In this document: piece by piece, positions 19,609 to 27,544 of the stretch | Position numbering within the stretch: the first letter of the stretch is position 1 | How the letters are laid out: every line of letters begins with the position of its first letter | NCBI GenBank assembly: GCA_020354645.1 | Contig: CP070652.1 | Coordinates: 2,411,345-2,475,344 of the forward strand | Reading direction: 5' to 3' | Source of the DNA: Deltaproteobacteria bacterium | GTDB taxonomy: Bacteria; Desulfobacterota; Desulfobacteria; Desulfobacterales; G020354645 | Length of the DNA: 64,000 nt | Program-made: the position numbers and the translations under genes | The notes under the pieces: generated by a model | Databases searched by the model: none | What the model saw: only the letters and a program-made list of their open reading frames with translations | What the model was told of the DNA's origin: nothing

Positions 19609-19968
19609 ATGAAAATAGTTAAAACAAGCCAAGTGATAAAAAAGCCGTTTGAGAAATCAATATTTACGGGTTCAGATGTGACAATTCAGGAGCTGCTTGC
19701 GGATAGCCAGGAGTATCGTATTAATATTGTAAATTTTGGCAAAGGCGTGCGCAATAAATTTCACACCCACAGCACCGAACAGGTCCTGATAATTACCGCC
19801 GGTAAGGGAATCGTAGCCACCGAGAAGGAGGAAAGGGTTGTAACTGAAGGAGATATTGTCCTCATTCCGGCCGAAGAGAAACACTGGCACGGTGCAACGC
19901 AGGACTCGGATTTTTCTCACATCTATGTGATGCGGAAAGAAAGTGTTTTATCACAGGTAGAAGATTAG
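19609..19968 (+). CDS. cupin-domain protein
   Basis: A 119-residue single cupin barrel. Metal ligands typical of cupin motif 1 are seen in KFHTHSTEQVLIITAGKG and of motif 2 in GDIVLIPAEEKHWHG. Substrate cannot be read from the sequence; family members include carboxymuconolactone-type and quercetin-type proteins. AAAGGAGG at 19598 is a strong ribosome-binding site for the ATG at 19609. A possible terminator follows. Confidence 0.82.
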   Translation: MKIVKTSQVIKKPFEKSIFTGSDVTIQELLADSQEYRINIVNFGKGVRNKFHTHSTEQVLIITAGKGIVATEKEERVVTEGDIVLIPAEEKHWHGATQDSDFSHIYVMRKESVLSQVED

Positions 19969-20031
19969 ATCGCTAACTGGACATTCCATAAAATTCCATA
20001 CCTTAACAGGCAAGTTAGCTCATACCCTGAA

Positions 20032-20068
20032 CCACCGAACTTTACCGTAAGGAAAATCGGTGGGGTTT
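20032..20068 (+). terminator. possible intrinsic terminator after cupin gene
   Basis: CCACCGA (20032-20038) pairs with TCGGTGG (20057-20063) and is followed by GGTTTT. The loop is long (18 bases) and the T run short, so it is weak. Confidence 0.35.
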
Positions 20069-20087
20069 TCGGATTGCAGACGTTTTA

Positions 20088-20283
20088 ACTAAATGAGGGG
20101 TCGGGGTGTTTTTTTGACCCTGTGCCTCCGGTCTTTGTTTTTCTAGACAATTTGGCCGCAGGCGATACTTGCCCCCTCCGCATTCCACCTTCGCTGGCTG
20201 CGGTCTCCCCCGCTGCCAAATTGCAGAAAAACAAAAGACTTACGACAATGGACCCCAAAAACACCCCGACCCCTCGACTAAAT
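20088..20283. repeat. inverted-repeat element A (GAGGGGTCGGGGTGTTTTTT ends)
   Basis: Both ends carry GAGGGGTCGGGGTGTTTTT in inverted orientation (20094 rightward; 20274 leftward), preceded by ACTAAAT/ATTTAGT. The inside is also an imperfect palindrome: GTCTTTGTTTTTCT...AATTTGG on the left meets its complement on the right, centred near 20190. No coding frame is evident. Same end sequence as elements B and C. Confidence 0.8.
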
Positions 20284-20464
20284 AATCACTTTTTCTGCAG
20301 TTGACAAACCACAAACTGAGAACATATTATTGCAATATTGAGAAAACTTCTCCCCAGGGAATTTTGTCTAACACTGTTATCGACCAAATAGGTTATTTCA
20401 TTCTTCATCAGCGTGTCTTGTCATCACAAATCGTGTCCCCAAATCATATCAAGGGGTGTGTTCC

Positions 20465-21448
20465 GTGAAAAACGTTTGCATGTCAATAATTATTGCCATT
20501 TTACTTGCCTTTTGGGTGTCTGCCCACGCCGATTATAACGCCGAAGATACGCTAGAAGCGGTTCTTAAAATACGGGCCACAGTTCCAGACAATGCCTATA
20601 CGGCTGGCTCGCTCGGAACGGTACGGGAGGGAAACGGCATCGTCATTGATTCGAAGGGCCATATTTTAACGATAGGTTATCTTATTCTAGAAGCCGAAAC
20701 CATAGAAGTCTATTCCCCCAAAGGTCATCCGGTAAAAGCAACCTTTGTTGGTTATGACCATAAAACCGGCTTTGGTCTATTGCGGGCAAAGGAGCCTCTC
20801 AAGGTTGCGCCGATGAAACTCGGGCGGTCTTCAACCGTCGGCGAAGGGGACCCGGTTCTGATCGTCAGCCATGGGGGATCAGATTCTGTTCAAGGTGCCC
20901 ATGTTGTTGCCCGCAGGGAGTTTACAGGCTATTGGGAATATCTTCTTGAAGATGCACTTTATGTTTCCCCACCGCATCCGAATTATGGCGGCGCTGCCCT
21001 CATCGGGCGCGATGGCCAACTGTTGGGTATCGGGTCCATTTTTACCCAGATCATGGTTCCTGAATTCGGTGTGATCCCTTGCAATATGTTTGTTCCAATC
21101 GACCGCCTGAAACCGATACTGACCGACCTAATTTCCATCGGACGCGCCCATGATCCGCCCCAGCCCTGGCTGGGTTTGCATGTGGATGAATCCCATGGAC
21201 GCGTCATTGTCATTCGGGTTTCCGCTGAAGGTCCCGCCGCGCGCGCGGGCCTCAATTCCGGCGATATTATTCTTACAGTGAACCAAAGCGCAGTGAAGGG
21301 AGTTGCTGATTTTTACCGTAAGGTCTGGGCTCTTGGCAGAGCAGGGGTAGAGGTGCCTTTGAGCATTCTCCAGGGCACTCGAATTCGTGATGTAAAGGTT
21401 CGCTCTGGCGATCGTTATGAATTACTGAGACTTACTCCCAGGCGCTAA
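20465..21448 (+). CDS. catalytically inactive HtrA-like protein (trypsin fold + PDZ)
   Basis: With the GTG at 20465 (GGGG upstream) the product has a signal peptide (MKNVCMSIIIAILLAFWVSAHA) and a DegP/HtrA-like body followed by a PDZ domain (VSAEGPAARAGLNSGDIIL). All three triad positions are changed: the His position reads ILTIGYLIL rather than TNxHV, the Asp position reads KTGFGLL rather than TDLAL, and the Ser position reads NYGGAALIG rather than NSGGPL. It should therefore be a periplasmic, non-proteolytic chaperone or scaffold. Reading frame is intact, so it is not a decaying gene. Confidence 0.78.
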   Translation: MKNVCMSIIIAILLAFWVSAHADYNAEDTLEAVLKIRATVPDNAYTAGSLGTVREGNGIVIDSKGHILTIGYLILEAETIEVYSPKGHPVKATFVGYDHKTGFGLLRAKEPLKVAPMKLGRSSTVGEGDPVLIVSHGGSDSVQGAHVVARREFTGYWEYLLEDALYVSPPHPNYGGAALIGRDGQLLGIGSIFTQIMVPEFGVIPCNMFVPIDRLKPILTDLISIGRAHDPPQPWLGLHVDESHGRVIVIRVSAEGPAARAGLNSGDIILTVNQSAVKGVADFYRKVWALGRAGVEVPLSILQGTRIRDVKVRSGDRYELLRLTPRR

Positions 21449-21644
21449 ACAAGGTCTCGGTATTTCCGGGAAATACAAATAAATTTCCCTTTTTGACAGC
21501 CGGGCCTGGAACGGGTTCTCCTTTCTACTATCATTGGTTTACAGCGAGGCGCTTAAATATTTCGGATACCTCGCGATACTAAATAGTTGTAATTCATTCT
21601 TCATTTTGGTTATGCACAATTGAGGGAATATTACAAACGCAGGC

Positions 21645-22556
21645 TTATTCCGATTTCAGGGCAGCGTTTAAGGAACCGCTCTTAAAACCGTCCAGATCCA
21701 GTGAAACATAACCAAATCCCAGTTCATGAAATTTCTTACTTATTTTTTTCCGATACTTTAACAAGACCTCGCAGTCCCGAAGCGGAATCTCAATTCTAGC
21801 TGTATCTCCGTGATGCCGAACTCTCAGCACCTGAAAACCGAGGCTATAGAGAAAATTTTCGGCCTTTTCAACCTGATTTAGTTTTTCGGTAGTCACTTTT
21901 TCCCCGTAGGCAATCCTGCTGGCCAAACACGGCATGGCGGGTTTCTCGGCAATTTCGAGGCCGAAGTAAGCACATATCGAGCGAATAGTCTTCTTGTTAA
22001 AGCCCAGTTCAATGTAGGGCGCCAGGATTGATGCTTCCCGGGCGGCTTGCATTCCGGGCCGAAAATCATCGAGATCGTCCAGGTTGGCGCCGTAAAAAAT
22101 CGGCCCGGATGATATTCCTCGCGGATTCCGCAGTTGACTGCGGAGGTTCTCGATTCTTTCGAAAAGCGCTTTTTTGCAAAAGTAACATCGATTTGCCGGG
22201 TTGGCCAGGTATTGCGGATTTTGCATCTCTCGCGTTTGGACAATTTGAAGGGGAATATTATGTTGTTCTGCAAATTTGAGGGCGAGACGATGTTCCCGGC
22301 GTGAAAGCGAAGGGCTGTCGGCCAGAACGGCAACCATCTTTTTACCCAGGGCCAAATGCGCGACATGTGCCAGCAAAGAACTGTCCACTCCGCCGCTATA
22401 TGCCACAATACCATGTGTATAACGGGAAAAATAGTCTTTCAATTTCTTTGAATTGATGTCCGTTACAGTTCGGTTTTCCGGAATATCTTTAATATTTTCA
22501 GCCATTTTCTGATTCTCTGATAGGCGCGGGCGGATTCTGATGTTTGTTTGTCGCAA
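21645..22556 (-). CDS. larE: LarE-family ATP-dependent sulfur transferase
   Basis: A PP-loop ATPase that activates a carboxylate by adenylylation and donates sulfur, known from nickel-pincer cofactor synthesis. SGGVDSS at residues 54-60 is the PP-loop. NRCYFCKKALF and PCLASRIAYG follow; the Cys in PCLASR corresponds to the sacrificial cysteine of lactobacillus LarE. It begins 14 bases after the mnmA stop and is co-transcribed. No larA, larB or larC is in the window, so its substrate is uncertain. Start: TTG 22556; an ATG at 22505 is the alternative. Confidence 0.82.
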   Translation of the reverse strand: MRQTNIRIRPRLSENQKMAENIKDIPENRTVTDINSKKLKDYFSRYTHGIVAYSGGVDSSLLAHVAHLALGKKMVAVLADSPSLSRREHRLALKFAEQHNIPLQIVQTREMQNPQYLANPANRCYFCKKALFERIENLRSQLRNPRGISSGPIFYGANLDDLDDFRPGMQAAREASILAPYIELGFNKKTIRSICAYFGLEIAEKPAMPCLASRIAYGEKVTTEKLNQVEKAENFLYSLGFQVLRVRHHGDTARIEIPLRDCEVLLKYRKKISKKFHELGFGYVSLDLDGFKSGSLNAALKSE

Positions 22557-22570
22557 GTTATACGCCGGGG

Positions 22571-23674
22571 CTACTTGAGCGCTTCCTGAATTACGCCGCC
22601 GCCGAGCACGGTATCTTCCGTATAAAAAACGGCGTGTTGTCCCGGAGTGACCGCCATCTGTGGCTCATCGAACAAAATTTTAAGTTTGCCCTTTTCATCT
22701 GGAAACACAGTTGCATCAACCGGACTGGAGTTCAAGCGGATTTTGACAGTTACCCGATGCGGCCGGTCAAGTTTTTCAATGGCGACAAGATTAATGTCTT
22801 TGACGATAAGGCCCTTGGAGAAAAGTTTCTCTCTGTCGCCCACTACAATGCGATTGTTCTTGGCATCCACTCTCACAACATAAAGCGGACGGTCGGAAGT
22901 GATACCGAGGCCCCGGCGTTGCCCCACGGTATAGTAGATAATGCCTCGATGTTCTCCCAAAACCTTACCGTTTTCGTCCACGATTTTACCCGCTTTTACT
23001 TCTTCTTTGTTGAAAAGCAGAGAGTAATCACCGCCGGCTATAAAGTCCTGACTTTCGGTGCGGTTTGCTGTTGTCAGTCCAAGAGAACGGGCAATTTTTC
23101 TTACCTGCTTTTTTTTGTAGACGCCGAGCGGAAAAATTGTATGCGACAGTTGTTCGATGGTTAGAGCGTACAAAAAATAACTTTGATCTTTTGCCAAATC
23201 GATTGCTCTTTTCAGCAGAAAGCGTTTTCCGGCGTTTACTATCCTGGCATAGTGACCGGTTGCAAAGAATTCAAAATCTACACCGGTTTTTTTTGCTTTT
23301 TCTAGAAGAAAGCCGAACTTGAGCCTTTGGTTGCATATAATACACGGATTGGGTGTTTTCCCCGCCAGATATTCATTTCTGAAATGATCGATGACACATG
23401 ATCTGTATTCTTTCCGCAGGTCTACCGTTTGATAGGGAATATTGAGTTTTTCACACACCGATCTTGCGGCGTCAAGATCCTCCATTTCACCGGGCCCATA
23501 GCAGGCATGTTTTTGAGTTTCCTTCAATTCCAAAGAGCCGTCAAATATCTGCATGGTAATCCCGTGAACGGCATATCCGTTTTCTTTAAGCAAAGCTGCA
23601 GCCACGGATGAATCCACACCGCCGCTGAGCCCAATGGCAACCCTTATTCCGCTATATGCCTTCTTCGTTTTCAT
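22571..23674 (-). CDS. mnmA: MnmA-like tRNA 2-thiouridylase with altered catalytic Cys
   Basis: A 367-residue tRNA sulfur transferase that would make s2U34 in Lys, Glu and Gln tRNAs. PP-loop SGGVDSS at 17-23, NPCIICN with Cys111/Cys114, and KDQSYFL are family motifs. The usual SxxICF motif with the persulfide cysteine (E. coli Cys199) reads ESQDFIAGGDY (207-217), so that cysteine is missing. The C-terminal beta-barrel domain (GEHRGIIYYTVGQRRGLG) is intact. It precedes larE by 14 bases. It may be a divergent MnmA subclass using Cys111/Cys114, or a paralogue. Confidence 0.8.
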   Translation of the reverse strand: MKTKKAYSGIRVAIGLSGGVDSSVAAALLKENGYAVHGITMQIFDGSLELKETQKHACYGPGEMEDLDAARSVCEKLNIPYQTVDLRKEYRSCVIDHFRNEYLAGKTPNPCIICNQRLKFGFLLEKAKKTGVDFEFFATGHYARIVNAGKRFLLKRAIDLAKDQSYFLYALTIEQLSHTIFPLGVYKKKQVRKIARSLGLTTANRTESQDFIAGGDYSLLFNKEEVKAGKIVDENGKVLGEHRGIIYYTVGQRRGLGITSDRPLYVVRVDAKNNRIVVGDREKLFSKGLIVKDINLVAIEKLDRPHRVTVKIRLNSSPVDATVFPDEKGKLKILFDEPQMAVTPGQHAVFYTEDTVLGGGVIQEALK

Positions 23675-23895
23675 TCCTAATATCGTTATCGTGTCCGTCC
23701 TTCTTACCGGTGTTCGTCTCTAAAGCACCTTCAATGAATAACCATCCGGTGCTATACCGTCAAGCCAAAACGCCATCACGATAATAAAGCTCAATTTTAA
23801 CTTGATGCCCATTCAATACAAGTATAAAAAGAGATTGGAATCCTGATCGCTCAATACGTAATTTTAAGGATAAAATTCTTTTATCGGATTGAATT

Positions 23896-24039
23896 ATGAG
23901 TGGCAGATTTGGTAAATACGGTGATATCAAAAGAAAGGCCAGGGTCCGACCAAACAGACCACTGAGAAAAAAATTGGAAAACCCCAAAAGAATCGAGCGT
24001 CGGAAGCGCCGTTCCACCAAAAAAGAGGCGCCGGCCTAA
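23896..24039 (+). CDS. small basic protein (47 residues)
   Basis: An ORF from ATG 23896 to TAA 24039. It starts MSGRFGKYGDIKRKARVRP and is rich in Arg and Lys. The start MSGRFGKYG looks like a conserved short deltaproteobacterial protein I have seen but cannot name. It resembles a nucleic-acid-binding peptide. There is only a weak purine stretch upstream. The opposite-strand frame over the same bases is less protein-like. Confidence 0.45.
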   Translation: MSGRFGKYGDIKRKARVRPNRPLRKKLENPKRIERRKRRSTKKEAPA

Positions 24040-24102
24040 CCTTCAGGGGGCCTGTATTTATTCACAGAATCGACGACCGGCAACACCTGGGGAGTGGCTG
24101 CT

Positions 24103-24462
24103 ATGACAGATAATACAAATTTCGGCTCAGATTCCTTCACGAAGGCTTGTCAGAAAATCTTGGCAGAGCACCCGACAGCAATTGGAGTGGCTTATAAAGG
24201 GTTGGATTGCGGTTGCGCGCTGATCTGTGGTGTTTCTGCCAAAGGTGACCCCATCGGATCATTGATTTACGTCTCGGGGCAGCCGGCCCCAAAAGGTCAA
24301 AGGGCGACGATATGTCTGAAGTGTAAAAAAAATAACGGATTAAACCGGGTAGTCAAGGAGGGCATCAGCTGGCCGGGCGATGAGAGTGAACTGCCTGATA
24401 TAGAATTGAGACTTTTAATCGGCAGGAAAGTTTTTGGCCCCTATTATGTGGAACCGCAGTAA
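24103..24462 (+). CDS. small cysteine-containing hypothetical protein
   Basis: A 119-residue protein starting at ATG 24103 with GGGGAG about eight bases upstream. Four cysteines occur in GCALICG and CLKCKK (with another Cys before), a possible zinc site. The end is an ordinary soluble tail. Not recognised. An in-frame GTG at 24094 is possible. Confidence 0.5.
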   Translation: MTDNTNFGSDSFTKACQKILAEHPTAIGVAYKGLDCGCALICGVSAKGDPIGSLIYVSGQPAPKGQRATICLKCKKNNGLNRVVKEGISWPGDESELPDIELRLLIGRKVFGPYYVEPQ

Positions 24463-24752
24463 CTAATTGAGGAGTCGGGGAATTTTTTAGCTTAGGTCGC
24501 TACATGAATCATCAGCGACTGCATCGTGCAAACTCACGCATAAGGGATCGTAGCCAAAGAACAGTGCTTTGACATCAAAATAATGGATTCGGGATTAAAT
24601 CAGCATCACGGGCATAAGCCATATTCAGGTTGCTGTCTGTTCTTTGGCAACGTTCCCTAATGCCTTCAAACAGTGCACGATTTCGCTGCTGATAATTCAT
24701 TCCGCCATCATCAAAGGCTGGGTGGAAAAACTCCCCGACTCCTCAACTAATT
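24461..24752. repeat. inverted-repeat element B (GAGGAGTCGGGG ends)
   Basis: Ends AACTAATTGAGGAGTCGGGG at 24461 and its inverse up to 24752 flank a palindromic interior. GCATAAGGGATCGTAGCCAA near 24538 mirrors GCATTAGGGAACGTTGCCAA near 24666 on the other strand. No coding capacity. It lies between the 119-residue gene and the DinB gene. Its right end precedes the DinB start by 25 bases. Confidence 0.8.
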
Positions 24753-24777
24753 ATAGATTATATGAGGAAAAAATAAA

Positions 24778-25263
24778 ATGGATAAAGAACAGGCATTACG
24801 AGAACATCTGTTGTACCTTTTAGACGGCGGTGGTGCCCATATCAGCTTTGCTTCCGCCTTAAAAGATTTTCCTGTAGATCTTGCTGGGCAAAAAATTCCC
24901 AAGCTTGACCACACCGCCTGGCAGCTTGTCGATCATTTACGGATTGCCCAGTGGGATATCCTGAAGTTTATCAAGAATCCAGATCATACTTCACCTGATT
25001 ATCCTCACGGCTACTGGCCGAAGAAAAATGCCCCGGCGGATGCCCAAGCATGGTATGATGCCATATCTGCGTTTTCAAATGATTTGGAAGAAATCAAAAC
25101 CCTGGTTGCCGATCCTGAGGCAGACTTGCTTTCTCCATTCCCCCATGGCAGCGGCCAGACCTTATTGCGGGAAGCACTTCTGGTTGCGGATCATAACTCC
25201 TACCACATTGGCCAGCTCGTCGATCTGCGTATGTTGCTGGGTGTTCCGGTTCGCGATTACTAA
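24778..25263 (+). CDS. DinB-family protein
   Basis: A 161-residue four-helix DinB/YfiT-like protein. The metal-binding histidines are in KLDHTAWQLVDHL (residues 40-55) and DHNSYHIGQL near 138. The family includes thiol transferases and unknown damage-inducible proteins. GAGGAAAAAATAAA precedes the ATG; the ribosome-binding site is inside or next to element B. Confidence 0.75.
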   Translation: MDKEQALREHLLYLLDGGGAHISFASALKDFPVDLAGQKIPKLDHTAWQLVDHLRIAQWDILKFIKNPDHTSPDYPHGYWPKKNAPADAQAWYDAISAFSNDLEEIKTLVADPEADLLSPFPHGSGQTLLREALLVADHNSYHIGQLVDLRMLLGVPVRDY

Positions 25264-25373
25264 GGAATGGATTCGATCAGCGGGGTAGAGACAGAGAGTT
25301 GAAAAAATAGATTTTTTAACCCGGTCGCGGATTACATGGGCAATTTTCGGTTTGGGTTTACAAAAAATTAATT

Positions 25374-25681
25374 TTAAATCATTTCGATTCCAAGGTTCGG
25401 AAACTGCTTTTTGAACTCCCCGGTGAGGGCTTCCAGGGTAGTGGACAGCAGCAGGGCGGAAATTACGGTGCAGCCGCACTTGCCGGGATGGATCGTGTTA
25501 ATAAAAACCGACAATTTTCTGCGCACTTTATTGTAACACACTTTTTTAACGGACCTAATTGGGCAATCGTAAGCTGACTTTCAGGCTCTTTGACCCGATC
25601 GAGAACCGCCTCTATTTTTTGTAACATTTCAGCATCCATCCTTTTTTTGTAAACTTGCTTTATCAAGCTGTCAATTCGCAA
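25374..25681 (-). pseudogene. MIP18/DUF59-like protein, frame-broken at a slippery A AAA AAG
   Basis: The first frame reads from about 25681 (TTG) or the ATG at 25639 and includes EAVLDRVKEPESQLTIAQLG. After TTA AAA AAG at 25549-25541 the same frame soon loses protein character and stops. One base back (-1) the frame continues as VKKVCYNKVRRKLSVFINT and then HPGKCGCTVISALLL to a TAA at 25374-25376. This matches a MIP18/DUF59-like iron-sulfur assembly domain over both halves. The break is exactly at a dnaX-type heptamer, so it is either programmed -1 frameshifting or an indel in a run of six A. Treated as broken for annotation. Confidence 0.6.
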
Positions 25682-25842
25682 TTTGTCTGTCGAGAATTTT
25701 TGTCCTCCATTGATTAAATTCGAGTAAATCTATATAATACTTTGATTAATAGCCAAATATTTCCTGGCAACAGACTGGCATTGAAATAAAGAAATTTTTT
25801 GTGAGCGGTTTAAGCAATAAATTAATTTTGAAAAGTATCCCA

Positions 25843-27210
25843 ATGAAAAAACTTAAATTCGCAACGCCCTGCGGGGCTGCCTGGGTTTTAGCTATTTTTC
25901 TATCTTTGACTCCTGTTAAAGGTTTTGCTTACACGCCCGTATGGATTCAGACCCATATGGACGGAACCCTCCAAATTCCGGGAGTTTACCATGGTGTAAG
26001 CTTTGCGACGTACAAGGGGAATGCGCCGGATTATGCAGCCATGAGGCTTGCCAAAGATCGTGCTTTAGACGAACTTTGCTACGGACTTTCGGTTTCTTTA
26101 AAATCACAATTTGAGAATCGGATTGTGGAAAAAGGAGATTACGAAGAACAGCAGATTTCATCCTCCCTATTCGTTAGCACCCGAAAAGTCTTATCCGGCG
26201 TTGAGGAAAAGGAAAATTGGCGTGATTCCAAACAGCATCGGTACTGGGTGATGGTGACCATCGACAAAATAAATGCTGATCGACAATTACAGGAACAGAA
26301 ATTCATCAATGAAGTTGTTGATCGATTGGAAAACAAACAGGAAGAGATCCTAAAAGGAATAAAGAAGATATCATTGTTACTGAATCAGAATATGAAACTT
26401 TATGCAGATCGGATGCAGCATTTCGAGAAACTGCTTGTGACAATTGATAAAAAGGTCAGTGCCGCGGGTGCTGAGACCCAAAATGAGTATGCCTACATCC
26501 AGGAAGAAATCAAAAAGCTTGAGCAGAACCGGCGGAAACAGTCTGAACGCATGGAGAGCATACAACACGTTCAGGGTCAACAACTAGCGGAACTCATGTA
26601 TCAGAATAAAATGCTGCAGGATCTTTTAAGTCAAATCTCCGGCAAAATACAGCAGGATTATTTTCTAGCTCTCACCGATGACGATGTAAAGCGCAAAGAA
26701 ACTACCTCAAAACTGTGGGTGGAAATAAAGCCCCAAAAAGGGCAGGGTGCAGATTACTATTCAGGTGAAAAAATCCGTTTTCGCGTGCGGGCATCCAGAG
26801 GGTGTTATATCAAAGTGATCTATCTCACTTCGTTGGAAAAAAATCGTTCTAATGAAAGAAGAATGAATATTCTTCTTTTCCCAAACGAACACGACCGAGA
26901 CAACTGGATCCAGGCCGGTGAAACCAAGGTCATCGGAAAGCATGGCGAACTTGAGATCCAACCACCATTCGGTAAAGATGTCATTACGGTGGTTGCCTCT
27001 GAAAAACAGTTTACGGACGTTGAAGAGAATCTGAAGCAGGCCGCGGGCACTTATTATTCGATAGTTACCGGAAACACGCGCGATGCCATCCGGGTCCGCG
27101 GCATGGGTGTGGTTACGCCCGCCACAAGTGCGGATACTGGATCTGGGCATCTCTCTGTTTCCGGCACCGTCGCCACCGACACCTGTTTCATCGTCAGCCA
27201 TTCGAGGTAA
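25843..27210 (+). CDS. exported protein with LPP20-like and DUF4384 domains
   Basis: From ATG 25843 a signal peptide (MKKLKFATPCGAAWVLAIFL and following) precedes a domain with DYAAMRLAKDRALDELCYGL that resembles the LPP20-like helix. A long heptad region (residues about 165-275) and a DUF4384-type beta domain (YYSGEKIRFRVRASRGCYIK, LLFPNEHDRDN) follow. There is no lipobox, so it is probably periplasmic or membrane-bound by the signal. Function unknown; such proteins occur beside stress or secretion genes. Upstream GTG 25801 would precede the signal peptide and is unlikely. Confidence 0.68.
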   Translation: MKKLKFATPCGAAWVLAIFLSLTPVKGFAYTPVWIQTHMDGTLQIPGVYHGVSFATYKGNAPDYAAMRLAKDRALDELCYGLSVSLKSQFENRIVEKGDYEEQQISSSLFVSTRKVLSGVEEKENWRDSKQHRYWVMVTIDKINADRQLQEQKFINEVVDRLENKQEEILKGIKKISLLLNQNMKLYADRMQHFEKLLVTIDKKVSAAGAETQNEYAYIQEEIKKLEQNRRKQSERMESIQHVQGQQLAELMYQNKMLQDLLSQISGKIQQDYFLALTDDDVKRKETTSKLWVEIKPQKGQGADYYSGEKIRFRVRASRGCYIKVIYLTSLEKNRSNERRMNILLFPNEHDRDNWIQAGETKVIGKHGELEIQPPFGKDVITVVASEKQFTDVEENLKQAAGTYYSIVTGNTRDAIRVRGMGVVTPATSADTGSGHLSVSGTVATDTCFIVSHSR

Positions 27211-27302
27211 ACGCACCAACCGCTGGAAACGATACCCCAAGGTTTGTTAGTTATTCACTTGGGGTCGTAGTAACATCGCCTGGGAGAGATCATTTTAAAT
27301 TA

Positions 27303-27534
27303 TCTAAATTCAGGGGTCGGGGTATTTTTTTCACGGCAAGATGCCGGGTTGTTGCCTGTCAAGCCTGACAGCGGCAACTGCCTTGCATTTTACTGCCGGC
27401 TAGTTAAAACTTTCGCGCCAACAAGAATCGAGGCCGTGTTTTGCCTTTCTCGGCGGCAATAGCCCTCTGCCCATTAGAAGCACCGGGGCGATCATCTTGT
27501 CGTGAAAAAAACACCCCGACCCCTCATCTAAATT
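27303..27534. repeat. inverted-repeat element C (GGGGTCGGGGTRTTTTTTT ends)
   Basis: Left end CAGGGGTCGGGGTATTTTTTTC at 27311 (given in part) and right end the inverse near 27506-27526. ATTTAGA borders match element A. The interior is imperfectly palindromic (CACGGCAAGATG left, CACGACAAGATG right). No gene inside. The right end lies 10 bases before the next ATG, so the element must carry or replace the leader of the zinc-ribbon/FGE gene. Confidence 0.8.
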
Positions 27535-27544
27535 AGAACAACAT

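Noticed and set aside
26761..27240. 159-codon minus-strand frame opposite the DUF4384 gene
   Set aside because: Shadow of the plus-strand gene with no ribosome-binding site.
20088..27534. Idea that elements A-C are ordinary terminators
   Set aside because: They are 190-290 bases long with inverted shared ends and long palindromic interiors, which a simple terminator does not need.
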